Origin: CAVXJN01 sp963773585 | GTDB lineage: Bacteria > Pseudomonadota > Gammaproteobacteria > JASBUN01 | Direction: 5' to 3' | DNA: 64,000 nt | Assembly: GCA_963773585.1 (NCBI GenBank) | Contig: CAVZBR010000004.1 | Span: 124,001 to 188,000 of the forward strand | Part shown: piece after piece, positions 33,823 to 43,700 of the stretch | Numbering within the stretch: position 1 is the stretch's first letter | How the letters are laid out: every line of letters starts with the position of its first letter | Notes under the pieces: model-generated | What the model was told of the DNA's origin: nothing | Seen by the model: the letters and a program-made list of their open reading frames with translations, nothing else | The model's database searches: none | Translations under genes and position numbers: made by a program

Positions 33823-36218
33823 TCCGGACACGACTCTCCAGCCGTTTGATCTTCGGTGTCGTGCTGATCGAGGCGCTGATGCTCAGCATCCTGGTATGGA
33901 ACAGCGTGCGCTTGATCAGCTCGAGTCACGCCGCGCTACTGGAGCAATCGACCCACGAGCAAAGCCTGCTGCTCGCAAATTCCCTCGCGCCGGGCTTGGC
34001 GGCCCAAGATCGGGCCCTGCTGCAGGACGTGCTGAACCTGCTGCGCGACAAGCACAATCTCGCCTACGCGGCCGTCTACGACCGCCACGGCAAACAACTG
34101 GCTGCCATCGGTTCGCCCCCCGCGTTCGGCGCCAGCCATCACTACGACCATAGCTATCGCGAAGCGACCGAAGATGGCGTTTTCGACGTGGTGCGCGGCA
34201 TTTCGGTGGCCGGGCAGAATTTGGGCGAACTTCGAGCCGGCTACTCGGTGGCCGGCGTGGAGGATTTGACTCGCCAGACCCGCTGGCAGAATACCATCAT
34301 CGCCGCCGTCGAACTGCTGCTTACCGTTACCGCAACGGTACTGCTGGGACTGGTTCTGACCCGCCACCTGCGGCGTCTGGAGATCGGCGCCCGGGCGCTC
34401 CGGGACGGCGAATTCGAGCACCGCATCGATATTCAGTCCAAAGACGAGATCGGAGACCTGGCCCGCGCTTTCAACAATCTGGCCGTACATCTGGAGTGCA
34501 CCCAGGCCGCACTGAACCGCGAACATGCCGCCGTGGATCGGGAGAAACGCCACCTCGATACGTTGCTCAACAGTATCGACGCGGTCATATGGGAGGCCAG
34601 CCCAGTGACCGGCCGCTATACCTATGTCAGCCGCGAAGCCGAAGCAATGCTGGGTTTTCCGGTGTCGGCCTGGCTGGACCCGCAATTCCGTACCAAGCAT
34701 ATCCACCCGGACGACTCCAACTGGGTATTGCGCGAGTATGAAAACCACGCCGTACAAACGGGCTCCTTCTCGCTCGACTATCGCATGTTCCACAGTACCG
34801 GGCGCAGCGTTTGGGTTCGGGATTTGTGCAGCTGCGAAGCGGATGCGGACGGCCAACTCACACTGCGCGGCCTGACCCTGGATGTCACCGTTGAGAAGAA
34901 CGCCGAGGAACGAATTTTGTACCTGGCGGACCATGATCCATTGACCGGCTTGATCAACCGCCGCAGATTTCAGGAAGAAGTCGAACACCATATTGCCTAC
35001 GCCCGCCGCTATCAGCACCAGGGTGCGCTCTTGTTCCTGGACCTGGACCAGTTCAAGTACATCAACGACTCGTTCGGACACCAACAGGGCGACGACTTCC
35101 TGATTCAGATCGCCCAACGCCTCAATACCAACTTGCGCCAAACGGATCTGCTCGGAAGGCTGGGCGGCGATGAGTTCGGAATATTGCTGCCGCAGGCAAG
35201 CGCCGACCAGGCGAAACAGGTCGCCGACGCATTGCTGGCGCATCTGAAAGAAGCCGAATTGCCGGTGCTGGGCAGTCAGTTTGCCCGGATCAGTGCCAGT
35301 ATCGGGATCGCCATACTGCCCGATCACGGCGCCAGCGCCGGAGACCTACTCGCCAAGGCTGACGCTGCCATGTACGCAGCGAAGGAAAAAGGGCGCAACC
35401 AGTTTCATCTGTTCAGCGATGAAGACAGCGGTCTGGCGCGCATGCACGCCAAGATCCATTGGGAAGAGCGCATCCAGCACGCGCTCGATCACGATCGATT
35501 CACGCTGTACTACCAACCGGTCATCGACCTGCGCAGCGGCGAGGTGAGCCATCATGAAGTGCTGCTGCGCATGATTGACGAAGACGGCTCACTGCTCACC
35601 CCCGGCGCGTTCCTGGAAGTGGCCGAGCGTTTCGGCATGATTCGGGAAATCGACCACTGGGTGTTGAACAAGGCCATACGGACCCAGGGCGAGAGCCAGC
35701 GGGCAGGCGCTCCGATCCGCATGGCCGTGAATCTCTCCGGCCGCCATTTCGGCAGCAATGAGATCCTCGATCTGGTGAAACGCGCCCTGGCGGAGCATCA
35801 CGCCGATCCGAACTGTATCATTTTCGAGGTTACCGAAACCGCTGCGGTGGAAAACCTGGCCGAAGCGCAGGTGTTCATCGAATCGCTGCGTCAAATCGGC
35901 TGTCAGTTCGCGCTGGACGACTTCGGGATCGGCTTTTCCTCGTTCTACTACCTCAAGCACCTGCCAGTCGATTACGTGAAAATCGACGGTAGTTTCGTAC
36001 GCAACATGGACAACGACGAGTCGGACGCCATATTCGTGCGAACCATCGCCGACCTGGCGCGCGGTTTGGGAATCATCACCGTCGCCGAATGCATCGAGCG
36101 CGGAGAAGTGGTACAGCTGCTGCAGGAGCTGAAAGTAGACATGGCGCAGGGATTCTACCTCGGACGTCCGGGGCCGGAAATCGCCGAGCGATCGCCGCTT
36201 ATCCGCGCGGTACGCTGA
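33819..36218 (+). CDS. Membrane-bound HAMP-PAS-GGDEF-EAL protein
   Basis: A 799-residue cyclic di-GMP protein. Two membrane helices (about 8-30 and 160-182) bracket a periplasmic sensor of about 130 residues; then HAMP (about 183-232), PAS (about 245-360), GGDEF and EAL domains. GGDEF is intact (GRLGGDEFGIL, about 446) with an inhibitory RxxD site (RQTD) five residues upstream. The EAL signature reads EVLLR (about 577), and LDDFGIGFSSF and VKIDGSFV are present, so phosphodiesterase activity is plausible as well. GTG start overlaps the PhnD-like gene. Output probably feeds pilus or biofilm control, given the other motility genes. Confidence 0.93.
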   Translation: MIRTRLSSRLIFGVVLIEALMLSILVWNSVRLISSSHAALLEQSTHEQSLLLANSLAPGLAAQDRALLQDVLNLLRDKHNLAYAAVYDRHGKQLAAIGSPPAFGASHHYDHSYREATEDGVFDVVRGISVAGQNLGELRAGYSVAGVEDLTRQTRWQNTIIAAVELLLTVTATVLLGLVLTRHLRRLEIGARALRDGEFEHRIDIQSKDEIGDLARAFNNLAVHLECTQAALNREHAAVDREKRHLDTLLNSIDAVIWEASPVTGRYTYVSREAEAMLGFPVSAWLDPQFRTKHIHPDDSNWVLREYENHAVQTGSFSLDYRMFHSTGRSVWVRDLCSCEADADGQLTLRGLTLDVTVEKNAEERILYLADHDPLTGLINRRRFQEEVEHHIAYARRYQHQGALLFLDLDQFKYINDSFGHQQGDDFLIQIAQRLNTNLRQTDLLGRLGGDEFGILLPQASADQAKQVADALLAHLKEAELPVLGSQFARISASIGIAILPDHGASAGDLLAKADAAMYAAKEKGRNQFHLFSDEDSGLARMHAKIHWEERIQHALDHDRFTLYYQPVIDLRSGEVSHHEVLLRMIDEDGSLLTPGAFLEVAERFGMIREIDHWVLNKAIRTQGESQRAGAPIRMAVNLSGRHFGSNEILDLVKRALAEHHADPNCIIFEVTETAAVENLAEAQVFIESLRQIGCQFALDDFGIGFSSFYYLKHLPVDYVKIDGSFVRNMDNDESDAIFVRTIADLARGLGIITVAECIERGEVVQLLQELKVDMAQGFYLGRPGPEIAERSPLIRAVR

Positions 36219-36912
36219 GCGCCAGATAGCCGGCAACGGCCACTGCGCACAAATAGACGCCGTAAGCCGCGACCGCGGCTCCGGCCAAGCCCCTGGCAAA
36301 CGGATTGCGTAACCAGGTGCTGATCGCGGCAGCCGAGAATCCCATCGCCAACATCACCGGCAAGGTGCCGAGCCCGAAGCTCAACATCAGCAATGCACCG
36401 CGCTCTGCGCTGCCCGCGCTCACCGCCCAGATCAAGACCGAATACACCAATCCACAGGGCAACCAGCCCCAAACCAAACCCATGCCGAAGGCCTGTGGCA
36501 CCGTACGTATCGGCAAAAAGCGCCTGCCAAGCGGTTCCAGATGCCGCCAAATCCTGTTTCCCGCTTGCTCGATGCGCGCCAATCCGCGCCACCAACCACC
36601 CAGATAAAGACCTAGCGCGAGCAGAAATGCGCCGGCCACGAGTTGCAACAACAAGCGGGCATGGTGCAGCGCCATCAGATTCGTGGCCAGCGCGCCGATG
36701 CCCCCGATCAACGCGCCGGCGATGGTATAGCTCAGAATGCGCGCCGTGTTGTACGCGAGCAAATAAGGTAACGCGGCCATCGGTTCGCGGCGCACGTACT
36801 CCGGCAAACCGAGGCTCAGCGCTCCGACAATACCGCCGCACATTCCGAAACAATGCACGCCGCCGAACATACCGACGAGAAACGCAGAAAGGAAAGTGGC
36901 TTCAACTGGCAT
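36199..36912 (-). CDS. SafE/TauE-type (UreH-like) membrane protein
   Basis: A 237-residue integral membrane protein with about six helices. The N-terminal FGGVHCFGMCGGIVGAL motif (GxHCxGMCGG) and the second-half motif GLVWGWLPCGLVYSVL are typical of the sulfite exporter TauE/SafE group related to DsbD and often linked to copper or cytochrome oxidase assembly. The conserved cysteines and histidine could bind metal or take part in thiol transfer. The 3' end overlaps the preceding convergent gene by 20 bp. It is divergent from the HU gene. Substrate unknown. Confidence 0.8.
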   Translation of the reverse strand: MPVEATFLSAFLVGMFGGVHCFGMCGGIVGALSLGLPEYVRREPMAALPYLLAYNTARILSYTIAGALIGGIGALATNLMALHHARLLLQLVAGAFLLALGLYLGGWWRGLARIEQAGNRIWRHLEPLGRRFLPIRTVPQAFGMGLVWGWLPCGLVYSVLIWAVSAGSAERGALLMLSFGLGTLPVMLAMGFSAAAISTWLRNPFARGLAGAAVAAYGVYLCAVAVAGYLALSVPRG

Positions 36913-36938
36913 GGGCTGAAATGATGAATTGCGAAATA

Positions 36939-36954
36939 CACGCTATTTATAGTG
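36939..36954. promoter_or_regulatory. Imperfect palindrome between safE-like gene and HU gene
   Basis: The AT-rich 109-bp divergent spacer contains CACgCTAT-TT... as a 16-bp imperfect palindrome, CACGCTATTTATAGTG. It could be an operator or part of the divergent promoters. No regulator family is identified. Confidence 0.3.
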
Positions 36955-37021
36955 CAAAACGATTGTTTTGTGCTATCTTATTCCGCGACTTCCATCCGGT
37001 ACCACACTGAAGGAGCATCGA

Positions 37022-37405
37022 ATGGCTGTTAAAAAGAAAACTGCCAAGAAGAAGTCCACAGGGCGCGCTGTCGCGTCGAAGAGCTCTCCGGTCAAGACTG
37101 TTAAAGAACCGATGACCAAAACCGAGATCTACAGTGTAGTCTCGGAGAAAACGGAACTTTCGAAGAAAGACGTTGGTGCAGTCGTCGACGCGTTGACGGA
37201 CGTAATCAACGGTCACTTGAAGAAAAACGGCGCAGGTACATTCACCATGCCCGGTCTGTTCAAGATCAAGACCGTGCGCAAACCGGCTACCAAAGCGAGA
37301 AAAGGCATCAATCCTTTTACTGGCGAAGAGACGGTTTTCAAAGCAAAGCCTGCACGTACCGTAGTCAAAGTCCAGCCGCTCAAAAAGCTCAAGGATATGG
37401 TCTGA
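37022..37405 (+). CDS. HU-family DNA-binding protein with lysine-rich N-terminal tail
   Basis: A 127-residue nucleoid protein. The first about 35 residues are lysine- and serine-rich (AVKKKTAKKKSTGRAV) and should be disordered and histone-tail-like. An HU fold follows: MTKTEIYSVVSEKTELSKKD, the helix DALTDVINGHL, and the beta-arm segment ATKARKGINPFTGEE with the conserved RxGxNPxTGE arm tip. A very good AAGGAG ribosome site precedes the ATG, and a strong terminator follows 25 bases after the stop, so it is monocistronic and probably highly expressed. Confidence 0.92.
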   Translation: MAVKKKTAKKKSTGRAVASKSSPVKTVKEPMTKTEIYSVVSEKTELSKKDVGAVVDALTDVINGHLKKNGAGTFTMPGLFKIKTVRKPATKARKGINPFTGEETVFKAKPARTVVKVQPLKKLKDMV

Positions 37406-37430
37406 GGCACTTTCTCAAGGCCAAGAAGAG

Positions 37431-37457
37431 AGCCGGACGCAAGTCCGGCTTTTTTTT
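37431..37457 (+). terminator. Rho-independent terminator of the HU gene
   Basis: Perfect 8-bp stem AGCCGGAC / GTCCGGCT with loop GCAA, followed directly by seven T residues. It sits 25 bases after the HU stop codon and before the convergent TerB-like gene. Confidence 0.93.
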
Positions 37458-37480
37458 GGGTGCCGCACGCCGGGAACATG

Positions 37481-37942
37481 CTATTCGTCGTTAAGCGCCT
37501 TGAATTTGGCGTGTGTAAAGTCGGCGTGGGGTACGTGCAACAGGTCGGAAATACGCCAAACCAAGTGCTTTTCGTACTTGTCCAGGTGACCGTCTGCGGC
37601 GCCGACCCGCCACATCAGTTCAACAATCTGCTTTTTCTGCGCCGGTGAAAAGCGCTCGTCCACCAGGCGTGTGAATTGATAAAGCGAGGTCGAGTGCTCG
37701 ACTTCCACCTCTGCCAAGCGCAGCAACTCTTCGACCTGTTGGTCGTCCAGCTCGAACACTTGATGGATCGCCGCGGCGACTTCGTCGCGCTCTTCTGCCG
37801 TGACCTCGGTATCGGCACGGCTGATCTCCATAAGCAGCGCCGCGGTCGCCAGTCGCAGCGCCTGTTCGTTGTGCGCCGGGTCCGCGCTCGCGGATTGCTT
37901 GTCGATTGCGGCATCGAAGAATTCTCGGATTCGTGACATCAT
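37481..37942 (-). CDS. TerB-like family protein
   Basis: A 153-residue all-helical acidic protein of the TerB/DUF533-like superfamily: ATAALLMEISRADTEVTAEE, then VELMWRVGAADGHLDKYEKH and LVWRISDLLHVPHADF, the two acidic half-motifs of that fold. TerB proteins are linked to tellurite resistance and membrane stress, but no other ter gene is present, so the name does not imply tellurite resistance. Two adjacent ATGs (37942, 37939) are possible starts; the frame continues to 38002 without homology. It is convergent with the HU gene. Confidence 0.82.
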   Translation of the reverse strand: MMSRIREFFDAAIDKQSASADPAHNEQALRLATAALLMEISRADTEVTAEERDEVAAAIHQVFELDDQQVEELLRLAEVEVEHSTSLYQFTRLVDERFSPAQKKQIVELMWRVGAADGHLDKYEKHLVWRISDLLHVPHADFTHAKFKALNDE

Positions 37943-38371
37943 GTTTGCGGGTCTCGGGAAAGGGCTGTGTAACAAAATAGAGAGTTGACGGGCGCGATAC
38001 AACCGCGCAGACGCAACGGTAACAAGCCGTTACCAATAATATCGCTGCTCCATGGCTGCAGCGCCCCGGTCAATCCCAGCGTCTGTCCGACCTCAAGGCA
38101 ATAAAGCGCCAATTCATTCGGCATCAGCAGCGCAGGCTTTCGCGCGCACTCGAACACCCGCATCGCCTGCCGGCGTGAACGTGCGGGACAGCTGCTTCGC
38201 CGTGCAGGCACAGCCGCGGGGCTCGTTTTGCGCTTGGACGAGCCGCAACTGCTGCCGACCGGGACTGAACTCAATTTTTCGAGCTGCAATCCACCTATTC
38301 CGCGCAGCCAAGGCGGCTCCGTTGCGGTCAGCGGCTCGGAATGGATCGCCGTTCGGCTCCTAGGTCGGCTC
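37943..38371. other. 429-bp stretch without a supported gene
   Basis: Open frames cross on both strands (for example 38052-38363 plus and up to 38433 minus), but none has a convincing start, ribosome site or recognisable domain, and their composition is proline/arginine-rich as expected for chance frames in GC-rich DNA. A degraded gene cannot be excluded. Confidence 0.6.
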
Positions 38372-39076
38372 CTAGGAGGGAGCGCGCGCCAATCGCATCG
38401 CCGGCTCGCGCAAGTGTTGCAACAACGCATCACGCAAACGATTCAGGCGCCGGTGGAAGAAGTGATCGACGTCCGGTAGGGCAACAATCTCAGGCGTCGG
38501 CACCACGCCCCGCGCCCAGCGCAGAACGGCCTGCGCGGACACTACCTCGTCAGCTTCTCCCTGCAACAGCAGCCACGGACACGCAGGGGTCTTCAACGCG
38601 GCGAAGTCGAAACTCTCGACCGGCGGCGCCACCGTAATCAGGCGCTGCACGTCGCCCGCAGCCGCCTCCCGCAATGCGACATAGGAGCCGAAAGAAAACC
38701 CGGCGAGCCAGAGTTCGTCGTCCACGGCCCGCGCACGCACCCATTCCAATACCGCGTGCAGGTCCCGCTGTTCGCCTCGGCCATGCTCGTAAGCGCCGGC
38801 GCTGCCCCCAACGCCCCGAAAATTGAACCGCACCGTGCGCAGACCCAGCTCGCTGAGGGTCCGGGCGAGATAGTGCACGACTTTGTTCTGCATTGTGCCG
38901 CCGTGCAATGGATGGGGATGGCAAATGACTGCCACTGCCGCTACCGGCTCGGTTTCGGGACACGATATCAGCGCCTCGAGAGTACCGCTGGGGCCCGGGA
39001 TTTGAATGACAGTTTCCGCACACGGGAATGCCTTGGCCCGTTCATCGAGACGCTTGTCGGCTGATGGATGTGCCAT
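38372..39076 (-). CDS. Alpha/beta-fold hydrolase
   Basis: A 234-residue cytoplasmic hydrolase. The family start VICHPHPLHGGTMQNKVVHY and RTVRFNFRGVGGSAGAYEHG are typical of small dienelactone-hydrolase-like proteins. The nucleophile serine is in LAGFSFGSYVA (about residue 127), the acid in LLQGEADEVV and the histidine in LPDVDHFFHRRL, so the triad is complete. Substrate unknown. Its stop lies 429 bp from the TerB-like gene and its ATG is 20 bp from the end of the lipoprotein gene upstream, suggesting cotranscription with that gene. Confidence 0.88.
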   Translation of the reverse strand: MAHPSADKRLDERAKAFPCAETVIQIPGPSGTLEALISCPETEPVAAVAVICHPHPLHGGTMQNKVVHYLARTLSELGLRTVRFNFRGVGGSAGAYEHGRGEQRDLHAVLEWVRARAVDDELWLAGFSFGSYVALREAAAGDVQRLITVAPPVESFDFAALKTPACPWLLLQGEADEVVSAQAVLRWARGVVPTPEIVALPDVDHFFHRRLNRLRDALLQHLREPAMRLARAPS

Positions 39077-39096
39077 GGTGGCAAACCGGCTTGAGG

Positions 39097-39633
39097 CTAT
39101 GGAGACTGCAGTCCGAGCGCTTGCACCAACTTCGCATGCTGTGCGACATAGACCGCCCTAGTGTAGTTGCGATCTTTCAGCATGTCGGAAAGTTGGTTTC
39201 GGAGTGCGTTCGTGGCGCGCAACAGCTTGTGCACGTCTTCGGGTGAGCGCCCGTCGAGAATGGCGCCCAAGTCCTTGGCGAGGCCGTTGTGGCGCGCCAC
39301 CAGGCGATCGTACTCGTTGACACTGGCGCGAAAAGCGCGCACCCGCCCCTGGGCCGCGTCGGGCAATTCCGCCCCTTCGATGCCGCCTGCCGCGTTAATT
39401 TGGGGAAAGTCGTCCGCCAGCTCGCGCTGGGAGGCCTCGAGTTGGGCGTGGGAGCGGTCCACCTCCTCGCGCAGCTCGAACAAGGTCTTCAGACGACTGG
39501 AAACATCGTCGAGTCGCTCGATCAGATGCCGCACCGGCACTGCATCTCGGGGGTCGCCCTGGGGCCCACGGGAACAACCGCCAAGCAGGGCAGCGCACAG
39601 GACGGCGGCCAATATGAGTCGGAGAGGAGACAT
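39097..39633 (-). CDS. Putative lipoprotein with helical domain
   Basis: A 178-residue protein with a lipoprotein signal (LILAAVLCAALLGGCSRGP; lipobox LGGC). The mature part is predicted helical and charged, with possible coiled coils (SSRLKTLFELREEVDRSHAQ, and a C-terminal LRNQLSDMLKDRNYTRAVYV). No known domain recognised. It is likely anchored in the periplasm, in the inner or outer membrane. It lies just upstream of the hydrolase gene on the same strand. Confidence 0.75.
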   Translation of the reverse strand: MSPLRLILAAVLCAALLGGCSRGPQGDPRDAVPVRHLIERLDDVSSRLKTLFELREEVDRSHAQLEASQRELADDFPQINAAGGIEGAELPDAAQGRVRAFRASVNEYDRLVARHNGLAKDLGAILDGRSPEDVHKLLRATNALRNQLSDMLKDRNYTRAVYVAQHAKLVQALGLQSP

Positions 39634-39751
39634 AAGATGAACTGATCAGGTAGGGAAAACCGCGATTGACCGCCATAGCATACCATCGCACGGCAGCGAG
39701 CGCAGCCGCACGGGCCGGCTTACAGCCCGGCTCCGCGCGGCTCAGCGGCGT

Positions 39752-39994
39752 TCAGCGCTCGTGTTCACGCTCGCAACTCAGCGCCGGCCGGTTGCGTTCG
39801 AGCCAATCGGTATAGCGCGCCAGATCCAGCCAATCCCACTCATCCAATGCCAGCTTGATCACACTGCCGTCGAGATATTCAATCACCACTCGCCGCACAG
39901 AGCCCTGAACATACAACAGCGCACGCACTTTGATCAGTTGGCCGGTGACGTTGATGTAATAGAAACCCGGTACCGGTTTCTGGCGCACGGTCAT
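39752..39994 (-). CDS. Small conserved-looking protein, function unknown
   Basis: An 80-residue protein with a beta-strand-rich pattern (GFYYINVTGQLIKVRALLYV, VVIEYLDGSVIKLALDEWDW) and a charged tail. Codon use fits the neighbours and no overlapping gene explains the frame. I do not recognise a named domain. The gap to nrdJb is 71 bp on the same strand, so it may be the tail of the RNR transcript. Confidence 0.65.
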   Translation of the reverse strand: MTVRQKPVPGFYYINVTGQLIKVRALLYVQGSVRRVVIEYLDGSVIKLALDEWDWLDLARYTDWLERNRPALSCEREHER

Positions 39995-40065
39995 GGCGAA
40001 TCCCCCCTTTGCCGTGTCGTTATGATTGCGACCTGTTGGGCCGCGATCTCATCGAACCTGCGTCC

Positions 40066-40767
40066 TCAGCCACACTTGGACTCGCCACAATTCAGGCAGG
40101 TCATGCAGCCATCCATCTGGATCATCGCCTTGGTCTGACATTTACCGCACAATTGGGCGCCTTCAGGAAAGTCGCCGGCTTCCTCGGCCGCCGCGCTCTT
40201 GGTCAACGACTCGTACTGAGCGCGCTTTTCATTCACCAGTTTCTGCTGGTGCTCGTCCAGGCCGTCATCTTTGAGCAGACCGATCATGCGCAAGTGACAC
40301 TCGATGGCATCGCCGATCTCCGCGACCAGCGACGGCATGTACTTACCACCTTTCTTGAAGTATCCGCCGCGCGGATCGAATACCGAGCGCAACTCCTCCA
40401 CCAGAAACGTGACATCGCCACCCTTTCGGAATACCGCCGAAATAATCCGGGTCAAGGCTACGATCCACTGGAAATGGTCCATGTTCTTGGAGTTGATGAA
40501 AATCTCGAACGGCCGGCGCAACTCGTGCTCGGTACCCGGATTCAAGATGACGTCGTTGATGGTGACGTACAACGCGTGCTCGGAGAGCGGCGTCTTGATC
40601 TTGTAGGTCGACCCCAACAACATTTCCGGGCGCTCGAGCTTTTCGGTCAGATGGACAACATTGGACTCGGCGTCGGGCTGAGGCTCGGCCACGGCCGGCG
40701 CCTGCGCCGCATCCTCTTCCTTGACCACAGCGTATTTGACGATCTTGTTGTGAATTTTGGTGGACAT
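40066..40767 (-). CDS. nrdJb: Class II ribonucleotide reductase small partner NrdJb
   Basis: A 233-residue protein corresponding to the detached C-terminal part of adenosylcobalamin-dependent RNR, as in Pseudomonas NrdJa/NrdJb. It has the TSCPD-like core (YVTINDVILNPGTEHELRR, FEIFINSKNMDHFQW) and ends with a cysteine-rich tail, QLCGKCQTKAMIQMDGCMTC and CGESKCG, expected to bind zinc or shuttle electrons to the active site. It starts 20 bases after nrdJa with a GGAG ribosome site. Confidence 0.9.
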   Translation of the reverse strand: MSTKIHNKIVKYAVVKEEDAAQAPAVAEPQPDAESNVVHLTEKLERPEMLLGSTYKIKTPLSEHALYVTINDVILNPGTEHELRRPFEIFINSKNMDHFQWIVALTRIISAVFRKGGDVTFLVEELRSVFDPRGGYFKKGGKYMPSLVAEIGDAIECHLRMIGLLKDDGLDEHQQKLVNEKRAQYESLTKSAAAEEAGDFPEGAQLCGKCQTKAMIQMDGCMTCLNCGESKCG

Positions 40768-40787
40768 GTTCTCGCTCCGCTGTCGCC

Positions 40788-43700
40788 TCAGAATTTGCCG
40801 TAATAGCCTTCTTTGAGCGCATCGTACAAATTGGCGGCAGTATGCATTTCGCCGTCGTATTCGACTTCCTCGTTACCCTTGAGCTCCACCACTGAACCGT
40901 CATCGAGGGTGAAACGGTAGGTGGTGTTCTCCAGATCCTTGCCCTTGACCAGCACGCCCTGGAAGGCCTCCGGGTTGAAACGGAATGTGGTGCAACCCTT
41001 CAGGCCCTGATGATAGGCATACAGGTAAATATCCTTGAAATCTTCGAACGGGTACTCGGTTGGCACGTTGGCGGTCTTGGATATCGACGAATCGATCCAG
41101 CACTGCGCCGCCGCCTGGATGTCCACGTGTTCCTTGGGCGTGATGTCTTCCGCAGTAATGAAGTACTCCGGCAGCTGCTCCTGGGGATCCTCGCTTTCCG
41201 GCAATGCGCGAGCGTTGATCAACCCCCGGTACGCCAGCAATTCGAATGAATATACGTCCACCTTTTCCTTGGTCTTGCGGCCTTCACGAATCACGTTGCG
41301 GAAATAGTGATGCGCAAAGCTCGGTTCAATGCCGTTACTGGCGTTGTTGGCCAGGGACAATGAAATCGTGCCCGTCGGCGCGATTGAACTGTGATGTGTA
41401 AACCGCGCCCCCGTTTCGGCAAGCTGATTGACCAGCTCTGGCGCCACCTCGGCTACCCGCTGCATGTAACGGCTGTAACGCGCATGCAGAATTCGGCCCG
41501 GAATTCGGTCGCCGACCTTGTAACCGTCGCGCTTCATCTCCGGCCGCTTGCGCAGCATTTCGGCATCTACTTCGAATTCCTGAACCATAATCGGCGCCGG
41601 CCCTTTTTCCTTGGCCAATTCGAGGGCCTGTTCCCAGCCGGCCAGCGCCAGTTCCTTCGACACCCGTTCGGTGAATTCCACCGAATCCCCGGAACCGTAT
41701 TTCATACGCAACATGGTCAGGGTCGAGCCCAGGCCCAGAAAGCCCATGCCGTGGCGACGCTTGCGCATGATCTCATCGCGCTGCTCCGCCAACGGCAGGC
41801 CGTTGATCTCAACCACGTTGTCGAGCATGCGCGTGAACACGGCAACCACCCGATGAAACTCTTCCCAATCGAAGCGCGCCTGTTCGGTGAAAGGATCACG
41901 TACGAATTTGGTCAAATTCACCGAGCCCAGCAGGCAGGAACCGTAGGGCGGCAGCGGCTGCTCGCCGCAATTGTGTGCATGCAGGCCATTGGCATCAAAC
42001 GTATTGATGCCTGGGACCTGGACGTCATAGACATCCTCTATACCATCGGCTGTTACTGTTTCCAGTCGAGCAACAAAACGTTCACGATTCAAGTTGCGTT
42101 TGTACGCAGCTAACGCATTCTCAAGTCGTGCGGCCTTGTCCGTATCGGAAAAGCCCACTACGGCATTGAACTGCTCCAGATTCTCGCCACTAATAACCAG
42201 TTCATGTTGTGCCTTAATGGCATATGCCTGAGCGCCACCCTTACCATCTGGCAATGCCTGCATACCAGCGGAGCGACGGTTTTTATATAACTGAGAAACA
42301 ATACCCAGGCGTAGCAACATGCGTTGTATGGCTTCAAGCCGCGGCAAATCTGATTGCGCCAATCGGACACTGACACCCTTATGTTGATTACCCTGCACTG
42401 AACCGTCGGCATCAAACATACCGCGCAAAAATCCACGCGCAAAGTCACTGGAAGCTCGCTCCATTACAGGTGTAATGGCCTTATTCCCTGGCTGCATACC
42501 CAGCTCTTCTGCCAGTTCTTTCAGTGCCGCCGTCGATAAACGATAGTCACCACGACCGGCCACTTCATGCCAGCCATTAAAATCACTGCGATGCGGCAAG
42601 CTTTGCGCCGCTTTTAATGCCTCTGCCATTAATGCTTCTACACCGTTCGAAACTTGTGCATCAACACCATTTGCGACTGCTGCAGGCTTCCAGACGGATA
42701 ACACCGCTTTATCTGATTTCAGGGTACCGTCACCAACCAGCAGACCCATTAGGTAACCCTGGCTATGCGTGTAGTCACCCTGCCATTCGCAGGCCTGACG
42801 ATGATCATTCAACAGTATCCGGTCACCTGTTTGTAGCCGGCCTGCCTCACACCATTCGGTTTCTGTCGCATAGCGGCTAAAGCGCGTCACTCGACGCACG
42901 CGGTGATCACTCGTCAGGCGCAACTGGTAACCCTCGGTAGTTTGTAAACGCACTACCGGCTTGGTGCCCGTTTTGAAAAAGCCTTCAACGCCTGAGGCGT
43001 GTGATTGAGCGTTTACCCTTGCACTGAAAGGTATACCAATCAGTTCATTGACCTGCCGGGGCCCATCTGCCGTGTGCACCCAGGTATCTGCGGGAACACA
43101 GGGATTGGTGGCGCGAATGTTTTCGCAGAACCAGTTGTTGTTCATCTCGTTGACCTTGTCGATCAGGATGAACCCAGGTTCGGCGAAATCGTAGGTGGAA
43201 GTCATGATCATGTCCCACAAGCGTCGCGCGGGCACCGTACGATACACTTTGCAGGCCACCAAGCCTTCGTCGTTGCACAAATAATCGTTCTTGTACGGCC
43301 ACTCGCGCCACACCACCTGCTCGGGATCGTGCACGTCGATGGCGCCTTCTTCCGCCTCCTTGGCCTTGAGCGGAAAGGCGAGCTTCCAATCGGCATTGGT
43401 CTCGACCGATTCCATGAATTCCTGGGTGATCAGCAGGCTCAAATTGAATTGGCGCAGACGACCGTCTTCACGCTTGGCGCGAATGAAGTCCATGACGTCC
43501 GGATGACCGACCTCGAACGTCGCCATCTGCGCGCCGCGCCGGCCGCCGGCGGAGGACACGGTGAAACACATCTTGTCGTAGATATCCATGAACGACAGCG
43601 GACCGGAAGTGTAGGCGCCGGCCCCGGATACATAACCGCCGCGGGGACGCAGGGTCGAGAATTCATAGCCGATGCCGCAGCCGGCTTTGAGGGTCAAGCC

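Noticed and set aside
33936..35327. 463-codon minus-strand frame opposite the GGDEF-EAL gene
   Set aside because: Antisense shadow; codon pattern follows the true gene and no domain is seen.
37481..37942. Tellurite resistance operon
   Set aside because: Only a lone TerB-like domain protein is present; no terZ, terC or terD.
38003..38433. 164-codon minus-strand frame between the TerB-like and hydrolase genes
   Set aside because: It overlaps the real hydrolase end, is arginine/proline-rich and lacks homology.
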